Assembly: GCA_023448955.1 (NCBI GenBank)
Contig: JAEXJU010000356.1
Coordinates: 1-29,556, forward strand
Direction of reading: 5' to 3'
Origin: Bacteroidota bacterium
Lineage (GTDB): Bacteria > Bacteroidota > Bacteroidia > Flavobacteriales > Weeksellaceae
Length of the DNA stretch: 29,556 nt
Below are positions 23,350 to 29,556 of the stretch, in pieces. Below the pieces are notes generated by a model. That model was not told the DNA's origin, ran no database searches, and worked only from the letters and a program-made list of their open reading frames with translations. The position numbers were made by a program, and so were the translations under genes. Numbering within the stretch: position 1 is the stretch's first letter; every line of letters starts with the position of its first letter.

Positions 23350-24438
23350 TTACTTTACTTGAACTTTTGCTCCGTTATACAATTTTCCTGTTGAAGAAAT
23401 GATGTAAGATTCTTTCGGATCTAATCCCGATAAAACCTCAACCTGATCTCCTAATGACTTCCCTGTTTTTAACCAACGTAAAACCGCCGTATTTTGAGAA
23501 CTGACCACATAAACACCTGTAAGCTGTCCGTTTTCGACCAAAGCCGTTTTAGGAATCATCATTGTTTCATTAAAATCCTGATTTATTTTTCCTGATGTTT
23601 TGAAAGGGAATTGCACATTCACAAACATTCCCGGAAGCAAATCGGAAGCATTATGAATGTTGATTTTCACCATATATTGTCCACCTGTGTTCGTTGCCGA
23701 TTTACTGATTTCTGATACTGTTCCGGAAACGGTTCTGTTCATTGATTTTAAGGTGACATCAACCGGCATTCCGTTGGAAATCATTGTGATATTCTGCTCA
23801 GAAACCAAAACCTGAGCCTGCAAAGATGATGGCGATTCTATCGTCAGTAAAGGCATTCCCGGATTTGCCAAATCTCCTTGTTCCGCAAATTTTGCGGTAA
23901 TGGTTCCGGAAATTGGCGCAGTAACATTGGTGTAACGGTACTGAGCATTCACCTCGTTTTTCATCTGTTGCGCAGCCTGTAAACCTGCACTTGCCATTTC
24001 GTAGCGTGCTCTCATATCATCGAGTTCTTTTTGGGAAGCACTTTGAGATTTATATAAATTCTGAAATCTTTCGTAATCTTTTTTAGCCATATTATAATTG
24101 GCCTGAGCCTGAGAAATCTGCGCACTGGCTTGTCCGCCTTTTGCCTGAATATCTGTTGCATTAATGTTTACCAAAAGCTGACCTGCTGTGACGTTTTGTC
24201 CCACTTCAGCTTTCATTGAAGTGATATAACCCATCATCCGGGTAGAAACATTGACTGAATTTTTTGCCACCAGTTTTCCGCTTGCTGTGGCAGATGAACC
24301 TTCCGAGCCTGATGTGCTATGACTGACTGTAACAGAAATTGGCGCATCGGAATTCTGTGCGGATTTTTTTTCGTCTGAGGAGCAGCTTCCCATCATAAGT
24401 GCGCTGATAATCAAGGTTGAATAAAGGTATATTTTCAT
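23350..24438 (-). CDS. RND efflux periplasmic adaptor (HlyD/AcrA-type) lipoprotein
   Basis: 362 residues. Lipoprotein signal with lipobox MGSC (C19). A biotinyl-lipoyl-like hybrid motif GQNVTAGQLLVNINATDIQA is followed by a Gln/Ala-rich coiled-coil hairpin (about residues 100-165, ASAQISQAQANYNMAKKDYE), the return lipoyl half (TAPISGTITAKFAEQGD), a beta-barrel domain (QAQVLVSEQNITMISNGM) and a membrane-proximal domain ending YNGAKVQVK. It bridges the RND permease and TolC. It is separated from the TolC gene by 158 bases holding a structured repeat and from the permease gene by the heptamer array. Confidence 0.94.
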   Translation of the reverse strand: MKIYLYSTLIISALMMGSCSSDEKKSAQNSDAPISVTVSHSTSGSEGSSATASGKLVAKNSVNVSTRMMGYITSMKAEVGQNVTAGQLLVNINATDIQAKGGQASAQISQAQANYNMAKKDYERFQNLYKSQSASQKELDDMRARYEMASAGLQAAQQMKNEVNAQYRYTNVTAPISGTITAKFAEQGDLANPGMPLLTIESPSSLQAQVLVSEQNITMISNGMPVDVTLKSMNRTVSGTVSEISKSATNTGGQYMVKINIHNASDLLPGMFVNVQFPFKTSGKINQDFNETMMIPKTALVENGQLTGVYVVSSQNTAVLRWLKTGKSLGDQVEVLSGLDPKESYIISSTGKLYNGAKVQVK

Positions 24439-24494
24439 AAATGGATGTTATTTTTATTGATTTATAATTATAATTATTAACAGAATATACTTAC

Positions 24495-24592
24495 TAGCCC
24501 CGATGGAAACGGCATCCTTTTTCTTTTTTGAAATGGCAAAAAGCTTTGGCAAAAAAGAAAAAGATACAGTGGACAGCGGGAAATAGCTCCTA
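24495..24592 (-). repeat. Structured intergenic repeat element, copy 2
   Basis: A stem from 24514-24530 (ATCC-T5-C-T6-G) pairs with 24550-24565, again with one bulged C as in copy 1. The flanking words match copy 1: AAACGG before the stem, and AAGATA then CAGTGGA then AGC after it, reading on the plus strand. It lies between the TolC stop (24597) and the HlyD start (24438). The same strand orientation and the same position just after a stop codon hold for copy 1 at 13219. Confidence 0.65.
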
Positions 24593-24596
24593 AAAT

Positions 24597-25904
24597 TTAT
24601 TGTATCAAGAATTTTTGATATTCCCAGGCGGTGTTGTACTCAAAAATTGCCTGCTGGAATTCTAATTCTTTTTGGGACATCAATGTCTCTGCGGAAAGCA
24701 AGTCTGCGGATTTTTCCAAACCTTGATCGTAGCGGTTTTTGCGGATTCTGTAGGCTTCTTTGCTTTGTTCCCAAGCCTGCTTTGTAAAGCTGACCTTTGT
24801 TTGCGTGTCTTCTATCTGGCGATTGGCTTTACTGAGTTCCAGCTGGCTTTGTTTGGTATATTGCTCGATTTCGGTTTCTGCCTTGGAACGCTCTGCTTTA
24901 TATTTTTCCTGTTCGCTTTTTGATTTGAGTCCGTCAAAGACATTCCAGGAAAGCTGAATTCCTGCGAGATAACCGTTGGCATTGAATTGGGCAAGTTTGT
25001 TGTCATACATCTCAAAACTTCCGAAAGCATTGAGTTTTGGGAGAAACTTGGCTTTTGAAGATTTAATCATCCAGTCATAAGCTTCGAGAGATTTTTGATA
25101 AGCTTGTAAATCCTTTCGATGGTCGTTTAATCTCAGATTAGAATCAACGATATATTCTGTGTATTGCAAAGATTCTGTAGGCTTTAGCACTTTATTATCA
25201 GAGTTTTCATTCAGTAAAAAATAAAGGTAATCCGAAGCATTTTTCACATTGGATTTTGCTGTCTGAATCTGACTTTCTATCTCGCTGATCCTTACATCCA
25301 TATACAACACTTCAGATTTCTGAATCATACCGTTTTTGTAATAATTGTCGATTACTTTTTTATTGGCAAGTGTTGTTTGCTTAGCATTTTCAAGGGTTTC
25401 GAGCATTTTATAAGCCAGCTGAAGCATCATATATGATTTTTTTAGCTCAAACTGAACGTATTCTCTGGTTCTTTCTGTTTTGATGTTGAGCGCATCAACT
25501 TTTACTTGTCCGGCTTTTTTTTGATATACCGCATCCATATTGATAATGGGTTGCTGAACTTCTATTTTTGTCGCAAAATTGGAGATGCTTTTAGGATTAT
25601 TAAGGTTATCCGGATTGAAATCCATTGCTGTGATCCTCGCCTGATTGAGCTTTGAACCAAAGGCATACAAAGGATTGTTGGTATTTGAAAATGTGTAAGA
25701 AGCATTCACATTAGGAAGATACATTGCTCTTGTTCCCAAAAGTTCGGCTTGGGCGAGCTCGGCTTGTTTTTTTGGCATTTTTACCTGAAGATTATTGTCG
25801 CTTACTTTACTTTCCAGATCTGTTTTTGAAATAGGAACAACCTCTTGTGAAAAAACTTCTGAATAGGTTGTCAATAATAAAATAAGTAGGCTTATTTTTC
25901 TCAT
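24597..25904 (-). CDS. TolC-family outer-membrane efflux channel
   Basis: 435 residues from MRKISLLILLL; an upstream in-frame ATG would add 20 residues and destroy the signal peptide. The signal ends VFSQ. Two TolC (OEP) repeats of long coiled-coil helices rich in Lys/Gln/Glu follow, for example KKQAELAQAELLGTRAMYLP and RYDQGLEKSADLLSAETLMS near the end of each half, with beta-strand inserts (NASYTFSNTN; NGYLAGIQLSWNVFDG) for the membrane barrel. It is the outer-membrane exit of the tripartite pump. A -7 promoter box lies just upstream and a terminator separates it from OsmC, so the pump genes may have their own transcript. Confidence 0.94.
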   Translation of the reverse strand: MRKISLLILLLTTYSEVFSQEVVPISKTDLESKVSDNNLQVKMPKKQAELAQAELLGTRAMYLPNVNASYTFSNTNNPLYAFGSKLNQARITAMDFNPDNLNNPKSISNFATKIEVQQPIINMDAVYQKKAGQVKVDALNIKTERTREYVQFELKKSYMMLQLAYKMLETLENAKQTTLANKKVIDNYYKNGMIQKSEVLYMDVRISEIESQIQTAKSNVKNASDYLYFLLNENSDNKVLKPTESLQYTEYIVDSNLRLNDHRKDLQAYQKSLEAYDWMIKSSKAKFLPKLNAFGSFEMYDNKLAQFNANGYLAGIQLSWNVFDGLKSKSEQEKYKAERSKAETEIEQYTKQSQLELSKANRQIEDTQTKVSFTKQAWEQSKEAYRIRKNRYDQGLEKSADLLSAETLMSQKELEFQQAIFEYNTAWEYQKFLIQ

Positions 25905-25920
25905 TTCTCTAATTTTAAAG

Positions 25921-25928
25921 CAAAAATA
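25921..25928 (-). promoter_or_regulatory. -7 promoter box for the efflux (TolC) genes
   Basis: Minus-strand TATTTTTG matches TAnnTTTG exactly and lies 16 bases before the TolC start. No clear -33 TTG at the usual distance. Confidence 0.45.
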
Positions 25929-25991
25929 GAATGATGCAAAATGCTGCACAGTAACCTTTATCACATAAAGAAATATTTGCTGGAACTTAAC

Positions 25992-26015
25992 AAAAAAACC
26001 GCCAAAGGCGGCGGT
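25992..26015 (-). terminator. Terminator between OsmC-like and TolC genes
   Basis: ACCGCC (25998-26003) pairs with GGCGGT (26010-26015), loop 6, followed on the minus strand by seven T residues. It probably splits the cluster into Crp-rhodanese-OsmC and efflux transcripts. Confidence 0.75.
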
Positions 26016-26041
26016 AACAATTGAAAAGTATATGGAGATAT

Positions 26042-26476
26042 TTATGCTAATTTGATCTCAGAAATCATAGTAATTTTAGATTTAACTGAATTGGAAATTA
26101 AGCAATTGGCTTCTGATTTTTGGAGAACACGTTCCGCTTTTTCTCTGTCTGCCTCATTCTTAATTATAACAACAGGTTCCAGAATGACTTCTGTCATCAG
26201 AAATTTTCCATCAATCTGTTCTAATTTTCCTTTAGAACTGCATTCAAAATTGACAAAATCCAGCTTGGAATTTTCTGCAATTGCTAAAAATGTGGTCATT
26301 AAACAACTGCTTACTGCTGCGGTGAACAGATGTTCCGGAGACCATATATTTTCCATTCCTTTAGGAAACTGTGGTGGTGTGGCTACCTCTAATTTTTGAG
26401 AAATTTCTGATGATGAGATTTCACCTTTACGATCACTTTCCCACTTTACATCGACGTTATAAAAATGTGCTTCCAT
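26042..26476 (-). CDS. OsmC/Ohr-family protein
   Basis: 144 residues. OsmC fold with the paired redox cysteines C58 (AAVSSCLMTTFL) and C125 (KSEANCLISNS), and WSPEHLFTAA before the first. OsmC/Ohr proteins reduce organic hydroperoxides with thiol cofactors. Many Bacteroidota versions of this shape (OsmC-like, about 140 residues) accompany rhodaneses, where a role in persulfide handling is possible. It lies 4 bases after the rhodanese gene and is followed by a terminator. The peroxidatic role is known for the family; the substrate here is unknown. Confidence 0.92.
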   Translation of the reverse strand: MEAHFYNVDVKWESDRKGEISSSEISQKLEVATPPQFPKGMENIWSPEHLFTAAVSSCLMTTFLAIAENSKLDFVNFECSSKGKLEQIDGKFLMTEVILEPVVIIKNEADREKAERVLQKSEANCLISNSVKSKITMISEIKLA

Positions 26477-26480
26477 CAGT

Positions 26481-26792
26481 TTAGATTTTATTGTTCAGGC
26501 TTGCCCAGCCACCACCATTGTGAACATTCTTATAGCCATTATTCTGCAAAATACTTTTAGCAGAAGCACTTCTCATTCCGGAAGCGCAACAAGTGATTAT
26601 TGTTTTGTCCTTGTCTTTTAATTTGGAGAGATTTTTCTGAAGCTGATCTACAGGAATATTAATTGAATCTTTGATATGTCCTCCGTCATATTCGCTTTTG
26701 CTTCTTACGTCTAAAATCACAGCTCCTTTTTTCACAAGTTCTGCGTAATCGGTTTTATCCATCCCGAAAAGGTTTTTTATTGCATCTAACAT
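26481..26792 (-). CDS. Single-domain rhodanese (sulfurtransferase)
   Basis: 103 residues, one rhodanese domain: VILDVRSKSEYDGGHIKDSINIP is split over the characteristic DVR (28-30) and GHI (38-40) motifs, and the active-site loop is C69-A-S-G-M-R74 with a second cysteine directly before it (C68). The family transfers sulfane sulfur through a cysteine persulfide. A tandem C-C at the active site is unusual and could form a disulfide or polysulfide. Together with DUF2892 (19308-19514) it makes the two parts of a YgaP-like protein. It is encoded between the Crp/Fnr regulator and OsmC in the same orientation. Confidence 0.94.
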   Translation of the reverse strand: MLDAIKNLFGMDKTDYAELVKKGAVILDVRSKSEYDGGHIKDSINIPVDQLQKNLSKLKDKDKTIITCCASGMRSASAKSILQNNGYKNVHNGGGWASLNNKI

Positions 26793-26818
26793 TTTAATGA
26801 TTGTTTAAATTGATAATG

Positions 26819-26826
26819 CAAATTTA
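26819..26826 (-). promoter_or_regulatory. -7 promoter box for the rhodanese-OsmC genes
   Basis: Minus-strand TAAATTTG matches TAnnTTTG and is 26 bases before the rhodanese ATG. The palindrome at 26853-26863 lies about 27 bases further upstream, close to the -35 region where an activator would sit. Confidence 0.5.
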
Positions 26827-26852
26827 CCTTCAGTAATAATATCCGTCAGTGA

Positions 26853-26863
26853 TGTAAGTTACA
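26853..26863. promoter_or_regulatory. TGTAA-G-TTACA palindrome overlapping the Crp/Fnr stop codon
   Basis: A perfect inverted repeat with a one-base centre, upstream of the rhodanese -7 box and overlapping the stop codon of the Crp/Fnr gene. A candidate operator for that regulator, but short and found only once here. Confidence 0.35.
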
Positions 26864-27467
26864 ATAGCGTAATTTTATTTCGGGAAAGTTTTATCTTGCC
26901 TTCGGTTTCGATTTGTTTCAGAACACGGCTTACCGCCTCGCGAGTGATTCCAAGTTCATCTGCTAGTTGCTGATGGGTTACAGAAAGTTCTTTGGATTTA
27001 TAAAGCTGCGATTTTTGGTTTAAAAGATGTAATAATCTTGCATCTACTTTCTGAAAAGCAACTGCATTTACCACTTCCAATAAGTCTTCAAATCTTCTTT
27101 GGTAAAGTCCAAAGATGAAATCCGTCCATTCCGGATATTTCCTGAGCCAGTCTTTCGCCTGCTGAAGGGAAATCATAAGAATCTCGGCGTTTTCTTCTAC
27201 TACAACTTTCACTTTTGAAGTATCCTGAGTAAGCCCGGAAAGTATAGAAGAAATACAGCTTTCACCAGGCGTAAGATAATATAGAAGAATTTCCCGTCCG
27301 TCTTCATCAGTACGCATTACTTTTATGCTTCCTGAGAGCACCAACGGAATATAATTGATGTAAGAATTAATATCAAGAATTACGCTACCCGCAGGAAACA
27401 ATTTTAAAGCTTTGCTTGCTTCAATTTCTTTTCGGAATTCTGGGTCAGATATTTTTTGAAAATTCAT
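26859..27467 (-). CDS. Crp/Fnr-family regulator of the rhodanese/OsmC/efflux cluster
   Basis: 202 residues. Beta-roll sensor (LFPAGSVILDINSYINYIPL then VLSGSIKVMRTDEDGREIL), then TPGESCISSI with C71 as the only cysteine, a long dimerisation helix, and a winged HTH (SVTHQQLADELGITREAVSR, residues 162-181). The HTH is of the classic Crp type with the QQLADELGITREAVSR recognition helix and differs from the two convergent paralogues at 17693 and 18301. No FNR-type Fe-S cysteines. A lone cysteine in the sensor fold next to sulfur-handling genes suggests thiol or persulfide sensing, which is inference. It is encoded first in the cluster, so it probably regulates it. Confidence 0.93.
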   Translation of the reverse strand: MNFQKISDPEFRKEIEASKALKLFPAGSVILDINSYINYIPLVLSGSIKVMRTDEDGREILLYYLTPGESCISSILSGLTQDTSKVKVVVEENAEILMISLQQAKDWLRKYPEWTDFIFGLYQRRFEDLLEVVNAVAFQKVDARLLHLLNQKSQLYKSKELSVTHQQLADELGITREAVSRVLKQIETEGKIKLSRNKITLL

Positions 27468-27471
27468 AAAG

Positions 27472-27479
27472 CAAATATA
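27472..27479 (-). promoter_or_regulatory. -7 promoter box for the cluster Crp/Fnr gene
   Basis: Minus-strand TATATTTG matches TAnnTTTG and ends only 4 bases before the ATG at 27467. If used, transcription would begin at or within the start codon, giving a leaderless mRNA. Confidence 0.4.
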
Positions 27480-27504
27480 AACACAAAGCTATTAATAATA
27501 TTAA

Positions 27505-27537
27505 AAATGCCCGCCGAATAATTTTCAACGGGCATTT
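27505..27537 (-). terminator. Terminator after the DUF3570 gene
   Basis: AAATGCCCG (27505-27513) pairs with CGGGCATTT (27529-27537), loop 15, continuing TTAATA on the minus strand, 15 bases after the stop at 27553. Confidence 0.75.
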
Positions 27538-27552
27538 ATCATACTGAATTTA

Positions 27553-28743
27553 TTATTTAAACCTTAAATTTAACGAAATAATATCAGACTTCATTCCGAT
27601 GGATTTTGTGTAATGTCCGTATCTTATTTCCAGCATATTCAGTCTTTCTACGCCAAATAAACCGTTTTTCGGACTGATTCTGATTCCCGCTCCGTAAAAA
27701 TGGCTGTCGAATTTTGACAGATCATAATTGCTGGTATAGAAATCGTCAAATGCCGTATGTTGCTGATAAGGCGCAAAATATTTAGCCGCAGTCTGAGAAT
27801 AATAACGGTAGAAAGGACTCACCGAAACAAAAGGAGAAACTTTTACCGGTGTCTCTAAGCTGAAAGTATTGGATTTCAAGCCCCAATCATCGGTATAATA
27901 ACGGTAATATGCTCTCAGAATCACTTTGTCTCCAAGGAAATAATTGGCTCTTACTCCCAAAGGAATTTTAAATCTTTTATCCGGCAACGCTTCCTGATGA
28001 ACCGATTTATCATTAAAGTAAACCCTGTGGAACGGCAGGCTTAAATATCCGGTCTGCTGAACTCCGTCTACCAGAAATTCAACCTGAAAATTCTGATTGA
28101 TGATCTGTGAGTACGCTAAAGATAAAGCAAAGGTATTTCTTCCGCTGGTTCCGTAATTTTCGTGTTCGCCGCCTGTGCTTCCGTTGGTTCTCAATTCAAT
28201 CGGAGCAATGAGTTTTACCTGATCGAGATAGGCCTGAAATTTCGCCGTGAACTCTCCCATTCTGTTCGCTGTTTTTTGCGAAAACCCGATGTTTGCACCG
28301 TAAGATGCATAATCGAATTCGAAAGAGGTAGAAACTCCTGCCATTAAAGTGGTTCCTTTTTCGGTATTTTCGCGGCTCCAGCTCAATGCAGGATAAATTC
28401 TGTTGTCTGCGTGCGAAGCCGATGAATTGGCTTTCAGATCAATCATATCCGAAGATGCGGAAGTATAATGATCGATCCCGACACTTACATTGAATTTATT
28501 TTTGCGGTCTTTTTTATCGTATTTCACCATCGTTACATCAATCGTGTTGGAAACATCGGTCAGTTTTTCTGAACCGATTCCTCCTGTAACGGCAGAATTG
28601 TTTCCGTCCTGTTTGTAGTAACTAGAAACTAAATTAGCTTCATCAAAAGTCAGCTTTTTGGGCTGTTCGTTATTTGTGTTTTCCTGTGCTTTTGCATTAA
28701 AAATTCCGAAAAGAGCAACAACACTTATGATTATTTTTTTCAT
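27553..28743 (-). CDS. DUF3570 outer-membrane beta-barrel protein
   Basis: 396 residues. The signal peptide ends FNAKAQ (residues about 14-19). The mature part is rich in alternating strands with aromatic residues (for example SVGIDHYTSASSDMIDLK, KVILRAYYRYYTDDWGLKSN, VSPFVSVSPFYRYYSQ) and ends with ISLNLRFK, a C-terminal barrel strand with penultimate aromatic. This is the DUF3570 family of Bacteroidota outer-membrane proteins. Upstream on the same strand, 35 bases away, is the DUF4266 lipoprotein, and beyond it ApbE. This ApbE-DUF4266-DUF3570 order recurs in the phylum and suggests a flavin- or metal-related surface system of unknown function. Confidence 0.92.
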   Translation of the reverse strand: MKKIIISVVALFGIFNAKAQENTNNEQPKKLTFDEANLVSSYYKQDGNNSAVTGGIGSEKLTDVSNTIDVTMVKYDKKDRKNKFNVSVGIDHYTSASSDMIDLKANSSASHADNRIYPALSWSRENTEKGTTLMAGVSTSFEFDYASYGANIGFSQKTANRMGEFTAKFQAYLDQVKLIAPIELRTNGSTGGEHENYGTSGRNTFALSLAYSQIINQNFQVEFLVDGVQQTGYLSLPFHRVYFNDKSVHQEALPDKRFKIPLGVRANYFLGDKVILRAYYRYYTDDWGLKSNTFSLETPVKVSPFVSVSPFYRYYSQTAAKYFAPYQQHTAFDDFYTSNYDLSKFDSHFYGAGIRISPKNGLFGVERLNMLEIRYGHYTKSIGMKSDIISLNLRFK

Positions 28744-28778
28744 TGTAGATCACATTAAATTTTTACCATTCTCTTTTC

Positions 28779-29135
28779 TTAATTGCATCCGCAACCACCG
28801 CCCACTTTTCCGGCATTGGCTCCTGAAGAACCTTCTCTGTAAGACTGAAAGCTCAGTTCGGTCTTTTCAATTGTTCGGTTTCCGAGCACCATTTCGGCAT
28901 CGTTGAGTTTATTTTTTTCGTATTCTTTTACGGTGGTACAGGAATTCAAAAACGGAATTGTCAATATCGAAAGAACTGCAACTGTTCTGTAATTTAAAGC
29001 GTTGAATCTTCGCAGCCCGGCTTGAACGGAGCTCTTTTTGTGAGGAACGAACAAAAAAGCGGGAGTGGAAGACGGTAAAAGCTGCCCAAATAAATATCCG
29101 AAAAGCTTCTGACTGTTTTTTATAAGGTCTGTCAT
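28779..29135 (-). CDS. DUF4266 lipoprotein with Cys-rich C-terminus; anomalous N-terminus
   Basis: The open frame gives 118 residues, but the DUF4266 part is the last 53: CTTVKEYEKNKLNDAEMVLG (lipid-acceptor-like C66) and then a glycine-rich tail ending GGGCGCN with two cysteines. A hydrophobic stretch VAVLSILTIPFLNSC (52-66) is the natural lipoprotein signal, yet about 50 residues precede it, which is not normal for a lipoprotein. Residues 16-41 are encoded by a copy of an intergenic repeat element (29012-29090). There is no Met between the repeat and the signal, so either translation starts upstream and the product is abnormal or a non-ATG codon is used; the codon before NYRTVAV is TTA (28997-28995), where an ATG could once have stood. 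The C-terminal cysteines are a possible metal or modification site. Confidence 0.7.
   Translation of the reverse strand: MTDLIKNSQKLFGYLFGQLLPSSTPAFLFVPHKKSSVQAGLRRFNALNYRTVAVLSILTIPFLNSCTTVKEYEKNKLNDAEMVLGNRTIEKTELSFQSYREGSSGANAGKVGGGCGCN
29012..29090 (-). repeat. Structured intergenic repeat element, copy 3 (inside the DUF4266 frame)
   Basis: Outer arms GCAGC (29012-29016) and GCTGC (29081-29085). Inner stem CTTTTTG (29034-29040) with CAAAAAAG (29052-29059). Minus-strand words TCCACTC, CTTTTTTG, CAAAAAG and CTCCGTTCAA resemble words of copies 1 and 2 in the same order. It falls within the 5' coding region of the DUF4266 gene. Confidence 0.55.
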
Positions 29136-29232
29136 TTGTATTGATTTGTTTTTAAAGTTGATTTAATTGCCTTACTCTGAATCAGATACTGTGTGTTAAT
29201 TCAACTCAATTTTGTTCTGATAACAAAGCATT

Positions 29233-29556
29233 TTATTTTAAATTAATGTTTTGAGATGAATAAATTCTGTCCTCATCGTCGATGATGATACACTCCAGAT
29301 GATTGATCTGGTTGATCATACCGAGCGCGGCATCGATTCCCATAATACTGACGGGAGTTGCCATTGCGTCGGCAATTTCTGCGTTGGGACAAAATACGGT
29401 AACACTTTTTACGCCCGAAACCGGCATTCCTGTTTTGGGATTGATGGTATGAGAATATTTTTTACCGTTGATGACCACGAATTTCTCGTAATTTCCTGAA
29501 GTTGCGACCGCCATATCCGTAATATTCATATAAGAAAAAGGCTGTTTTGCATTGTC
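29233..29556 (-). CDS. apbE: FAD:protein FMN transferase ApbE, C-terminal part
   Basis: 108 codons at the right edge; the N-terminal part is outside the window. Visible ApbE marks are DMAVATSGNYEKFVVINGKK, YSHTINPKTGMPVSGV (the H-x-I-x-P-x-T-G motif), VTVFCPNAEIADAMATPVSI (with the Asp/Ala/Thr metal-site segment) and a final strand LECIIIDDED. ApbE attaches FMN covalently to Thr/Ser of target proteins in the periplasm using Mg2+. No target with the usual D-x-[ST]-GA-[ST]-T motif is seen in the window. The DUF4266 and DUF3570 genes follow on the same strand and may be its functional partners. Confidence 0.93.
   Translation of the reverse strand, partial: DNAKQPFSYMNITDMAVATSGNYEKFVVINGKKYSHTINPKTGMPVSGVKSVTVFCPNAEIADAMATPVSIMGIDAALGMINQINHLECIIIDDEDRIYSSQNINLK

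Noticed and set aside
1..29556. CRISPR array, tRNA, rRNA, integrase or prophage
   Set aside because: No regular 25-40 bp direct repeats with spacers, no tRNA cloverleaf and no recombinase or phage structural gene were seen on either strand.

Overview
The window looks like a chromosomal piece of a flavobacterium, most likely Chryseobacterium or a close Weeksellaceae relative. Grounds: a C-terminal type IX secretion sorting domain on a secreted nuclease, Bacteroidota -7 promoter boxes (TAnnTTTG) in front of several genes with no Shine-Dalgarno sequences, DUF3570/DUF4266/DUF6132 families, an outer-membrane beta-barrel with a carboxypeptidase-regulatory-like N-terminus, and intergenic repeats of a style I associate with Chryseobacterium. 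I see no tRNA, rRNA, CRISPR array, transposase or integrase. Almost every gene is on the minus strand; the exceptions are the TonB-type receptor and one Crp/Fnr regulator.

Layout, left to right. (1) 1-215: the start of a truncated small HTH protein, then about 500 bp with no clear gene. (2) 720-2383: a YHS lipoprotein, a Sco1/SenC copper chaperone and an exported Mn-type superoxide dismutase, apparently one operon, preceded by a small protein with a C-x9-C-x3-C signature (2619-2981). (3) 3122-5421: a T9SS-exported endonuclease I and an orphan protein equal to the C-terminal half of the tRNA thiolase MnmA. (4) 5613-10178: a histidine kinase/response regulator pair divergent from a TonB-type receptor, with three 11-bp-spaced CATTAAC boxes just upstream of the receptor. 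(5) 10237-13727: an MbnP/MbnH-type copper locus consisting of a beta-barrel with a CxxCxC motif, a diheme MauG/MbnH-like lipoprotein, an MbnP-like lipoprotein and a second copy of the C-x9-C-x3-C protein. (6) 13796-18897: a stress and iron region (VIT-family transporter, CinA-like amidase, DUF892 ferritin-like protein, KGG-type protein, small unknowns) ending in two convergent Crp/Fnr paralogues whose outer flanks carry similar FNR-like palindromes. (7) 19308-27467: a minus-strand cluster with a Crp/Fnr regulator, rhodanese, OsmC-like protein, TolC/HlyD/RND tripartite efflux pump, PII-like protein, DUF6132 and DUF2892. Rhodanese plus DUF2892 are the two halves of a YgaP-type protein, here encoded separately at opposite ends of the cluster. 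(8) 27553-29556: DUF3570 outer-membrane protein, DUF4266 lipoprotein with a Cys-rich tail, and the C-terminal part of ApbE.

The most interesting biology is the repeated association of the small C-x9-C-x3-C protein family with copper handling: one copy is beside Sco1/YHS, the other beside MbnP/MbnH, and both start with TTG. Next are the reactive-sulfur or redox-looking efflux cluster, three copies of a structured intergenic element (one of them inside the N-terminus of the DUF4266 gene), and heptamer arrays. All functional links are read by eye from sequence; no database search was possible.
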